This document shows, piece by piece, positions 13,533 through 15,889 of a DNA stretch of 15,889 nucleotides. Location of the stretch: positions 1 to 15,889 of the forward strand of contig CAZIPT010000055.1 in the NCBI GenBank assembly GCA_964541375.1, read 5' to 3'. The DNA comes from JBAXEO01 sp964541375. GTDB lineage: Bacteria > Actinomycetota > Coriobacteriia > Anaerosomatales > JAAXUF01. Below the pieces are notes generated by a model that made no database searches, was not told the origin of the DNA, and saw nothing but the letters and a program-made list of their open reading frames with translations. A program made the translations under genes and the position numbers. Position 1 is the stretch's first letter; every line of letters begins with the position of its first letter.

Positions 13533-14240
13533 TCAGGGCTTTACTAGATCGGGCGCGCTCTCGGGGTCGAGCATGCCGTCGATGACCACCTTGCCGGACT
13601 CAGGATCGCGCCAGACCGAGTAGATCGTCGGCTCGCGCCCGGATGGCCAGTCGCCCATGGTCGTAACGTGGATGAACATCAGGTCCGGCGTCGTCTTGGT
13701 GATCTCGAAGCTGTCCGGGTGCCAGTACTTGTCATTGACGAAGCTGCCCGACTCTCCGGAGAGCATCTTCTTGCTGCACAGGGCTTTCGAGCCCTCGATG
13801 TCACCTTTGATGCGAAGATTGATGAACTTGCCGACAACCTCGCGGGCTTCCGAGTCGGTGACCAGACCGTCGCTGGGCGGGCTCGACGGCGGCGCGCCTC
13901 CCGCTGTGGTTCCGCCGGTGGCGGGAGCACTCGTGTCACCAGGGGTCTTGGCAGGGTCGGTCGTCGCCTTGGGCTTGGAGACGGCTGCGGGTGCCTCGGC
14001 TACTGTCGGCTGCTTGGGCTTCAGTATTCCGCGGGCCACGAACGCCCCCACGCCGCAGACGAGGAGCAGTCCGAACAGAATCGCGGCGACTATGCCGACA
14101 ACAGCTCCGGTGGAGAGCGGCTTCTTGGCACCCGGCGTCTCGGCGCCCGTCTGCGCGGTGACAGCGCGCACGTCGGCGCCACACGAGGGACAGAACGCAT
14201 CTCCCGGGACGACTTGCGTGCCGCAGTTCGGACAGTTCAT
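13533..14240 (-). CDS. Zinc-ribbon, single-pass membrane protein
   Basis: This is a 235-aa protein. An N-terminal zinc ribbon MNCPNCG...FCPSCGADV (C3, C6, C17, C20) faces the cytoplasm. One membrane helix spans about 44-69 (STGAVVGIVAAILFGLLLVCGVGAFVA, quoted only in part by position). A Pro/Ala/Thr/Gly-rich linker spans about 75-130. An extracytoplasmic domain of about 100 residues carries TDSEAREVVGKFINLRIKGD and ends in DGMLDPESAPDLVKP. It resembles small NTF2-like or DUF4878-type stress domains, without a firm match. The ATG at 14240 is supported by GGGGGAG seven bases upstream and starts exactly at the ribbon. The tethered sensor or substrate-binding role is inference. Confidence 0.78.
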   Translation of the reverse strand: MNCPNCGTQVVPGDAFCPSCGADVRAVTAQTGAETPGAKKPLSTGAVVGIVAAILFGLLLVCGVGAFVARGILKPKQPTVAEAPAAVSKPKATTDPAKTPGDTSAPATGGTTAGGAPPSSPPSDGLVTDSEAREVVGKFINLRIKGDIEGSKALCSKKMLSGESGSFVNDKYWHPDSFEITKTTPDLMFIHVTTMGDWPSGREPTIYSVWRDPESGKVVIDGMLDPESAPDLVKP

Positions 14241-14316
14241 CGCTGTTCTCCCCCAGTCACCTGCGTCCTGTCCGAAGCCAGCCATCTCGCGCATGCCCTG
14301 CCCCGGCAGACAGCGC

Positions 14317-15889
14317 CTAGGCCTCGCGGATCATCTCCGTGACCAGGTCGGCTACGCGCTCGACGACCTCCGGCTCGATGTTCTCAGACGTGTCCGTCTT
14401 CCAGTGCCAGTTGATCGGTAGTCCAGAGTTGTCGAACGCCATGAGCGTCATCGCCTTGAAGCCCCGCGCGAGGGCGGGCGTTGCATCGGTGGAAAGCCCC
14501 TTGTAGACGCGCGGCTTGACCAGGATCTCCTTCTCGCGCGAAGCGCGCTTGGCGAGCCCGATCACCCGCTGGGCCGCACGGTAGCGACGCGCCATTCCCT
14601 CGGCGGTCACCCAGGAGAGCTGTCCCGCTCCCACGTTGTCGAGGTTGATGATGAGCGCATCCCGCAACTCGTCACCGTAGTCATCGAGCAGCGCCTGCAT
14701 CCCGATCGTGCCGACCTCCTCGGCGCCCGTCGCGACGAACCAGACTTCCTTCTCCGAGAGCTCGCGGTCGACCGACTCGGTCACCCGGCGCCTGATGCGC
14801 GCCGCCTCGTTCGCCGAGAAGTCGTCGTCGCCGATAGGGTCGTCGCCCGCTTGGCCGCCTTTCCAGCCAAGGCCGCCCGCGTCATCGTCATCATCGTCGT
14901 CGCCGAACTTGTCCCAAGTCCCGATGTCGGCTCCGGCCTTGCGCGCATCGAACTCGTCGTCTACACCGAGCCAGCCCTTTACATCTGCCGGCTCTTCGCG
15001 CTTCTTCTTGCCGAGCCCGAGCCCACCCAGAATCCCGCGCCGCTTGCGCGTCGGCTCTTCGATTGCGGCGGCCCCGAGCGGTGCGCCTTCACCGGGTAGC
15101 GTCGAGGGACCCGTGGGAACGTCGGCGCGCGGCGCCACATCGGATCGCGAAGGGGGCGCTGACTGCGACGCCGGCGATCGAGAGGGCCTCACGTCCTCCG
15201 GGCCAACGGCAGCGAAGTCGATCGTGTCAAACTCCAGAAGCCCCTGGCCACGCTGCGGTTGACTCGCCGGCTCGCCGGAGGGCTCGGCCCACTGGAAGTC
15301 CTCAGGCAGCTCGCTCGCGGTATCGCGCGAGCCTGCTGGCGAGTACGACAGGAGTGCGCCCTCGGGAACCACGTCTGCTTCGATCGCCGCCGCGACACTG
15401 CGCGTCGTAGGCTCGAACTGAGATGTCGAGAAGCGGTTCGCATCCGGCTCGGACACGAGGTTGTTCAGCACGCCGAGCATGGCTGCAACGCCGGAAGCGT
15501 TGTCGTTGGCGCCGTCGACGAACGGCATCATCAGCTCGCGGTGGACGTTGATGAGCAGCGGAATCAGCAGGTAGGCCGCGACCACCATGGTGGCGTACCA
15601 GAGGTATGGCTCGGCCTTGGCGACCCACGGCGTCGCCATGGCAAGGATGAGGACCGGGGTCAGGAACGTCGCCCACTTCATGAGCGCAAAGGTCACAGGA
15701 AACTGTCGCACCATGTTAGGCGAGAACGCCAGCGAGGACCTCGCTGTGTCGTAATGAGCCACGATGACGATCTTCTTGAGTTTCTCGCCTCGGCGCGACT
15801 TGGGAATGTGACGTGCAATGACGTTCTGGCTCGGACCTTTGGGCATCAGCCGGGTCAGACCGATGGGTCGCGTATCCAAGTCCAGCCAG
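14317..15889 (-). CDS. Membrane-embedded M28-family metallopeptidase, 5' end outside the window
   Basis: The open frame runs to the window edge, and the part before PSQNVIARH is probably missing, since M28 enzymes normally have more N-terminal sequence. A TTG at 15879 is unlikely to be the start. Counting residues from that TTG, the di-zinc aminopeptidase set is intact: AHYDT (H42, D44), GANDNASG (D126), ATGAEEVG (E387, E388), NLDNVG (D414) and WHWKTDT (H492). Two membrane helices (about 65-86 and 92-112) are inserted between the first two metal motifs. Residues about 145-375 are a low-complexity, Ser/Pro- and Asp-rich insert containing a run of seven Asp (327-333). It is first in line before the zinc-ribbon gene, 76 bases apart. 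Confidence 0.87.
   Translation of the reverse strand, partial: WLDLDTRPIGLTRLMPKGPSQNVIARHIPKSRRGEKLKKIVIVAHYDTARSSLAFSPNMVRQFPVTFALMKWATFLTPVLILAMATPWVAKAEPYLWYATMVVAAYLLIPLLINVHRELMMPFVDGANDNASGVAAMLGVLNNLVSEPDANRFSTSQFEPTTRSVAAAIEADVVPEGALLSYSPAGSRDTASELPEDFQWAEPSGEPASQPQRGQGLLEFDTIDFAAVGPEDVRPSRSPASQSAPPSRSDVAPRADVPTGPSTLPGEGAPLGAAAIEEPTRKRRGILGGLGLGKKKREEPADVKGWLGVDDEFDARKAGADIGTWDKFGDDDDDDDAGGLGWKGGQAGDDPIGDDDFSANEAARIRRRVTESVDRELSEKEVWFVATGAEEVGTIGMQALLDDYGDELRDALIINLDNVGAGQLSWVTAEGMARRYRAAQRVIGLAKRASREKEILVKPRVYKGLSTDATPALARGFKAMTLMAFDNSGLPINWHWKTDTSENIEPEVVERVADLVTEMIREA

Noticed and set aside
14881..14903. Trinucleotide repeat (tcatcg/tcg units)
   Set aside because: It encodes the Asp run in the M28 insert and is explained by the protein sequence.

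Overview
This is a GC-rich, gene-dense bacterial chromosome segment, most likely from an actinobacterium and perhaps a Coriobacteriia-like (anaerobic) lineage. The lineage call is inference. It rests on the base composition, a DUF5679 zinc-ribbon protein, a DUF1461 membrane protein, an actinobacterial/Firmicutes-type LexA box, a leaderless-type promoter, and the order rpsF-ssb-rpsR-(DUF2232 membrane protein)-rplI-dnaB. No mobile element, CRISPR array or rRNA gene is visible, and no gene-free stretch exceeds about 260 bases.

Left end (1-2474): a TetR-family regulator on + converges on a COG2509-type FAD-dependent dehydrogenase on -. The dehydrogenase is divergent from a small glutaredoxin on +.

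Core replication/ribosome block (2481-6984, all on -): transcription runs rpsF (S6) -> ssb -> rpsR (S18) -> DUF2232-like membrane protein -> rplI (L9), then a large nested hairpin, then dnaB. The rpsF promoter is well formed. Its leader can fold into a hairpin with a CCG bulge, resembling the known S6:S18 autoregulatory site. The dnaB upstream region carries a perfect DnaA box with a second near-box directly abutting it.

Envelope/signalling block (6962-10642, all on -): a GGDEF protein is coupled to a DUF1461 membrane protein, followed by a 49-aa DUF5679 zinc ribbon, a tRNA-Gly(CCC) and a secreted or membrane-attached M23 peptidase-like protein. The peptidase promoter carries a perfect LexA (SOS) box against its -10 element, suggesting DNA-damage control of a cell-wall protein.

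Cytochrome-biogenesis-like pair (10767-12466, +): a CcsA/CcmF-family heme-handling membrane protein overlaps a second membrane protein with a CcmF-like HLG motif. The first appears to be leaderless and is preceded by two palindromes. Its WWD-type segment has lost the usual Asp-Pro-Lys-Glu signature.

Right end (12500-15889, -): a membrane-embedded M28 metallopeptidase, cut by the window edge, has two membrane helices and a long acidic disordered insert inside the catalytic domain. It is followed by a zinc-ribbon/one-helix protein and a multi-helix membrane protein of unknown function.
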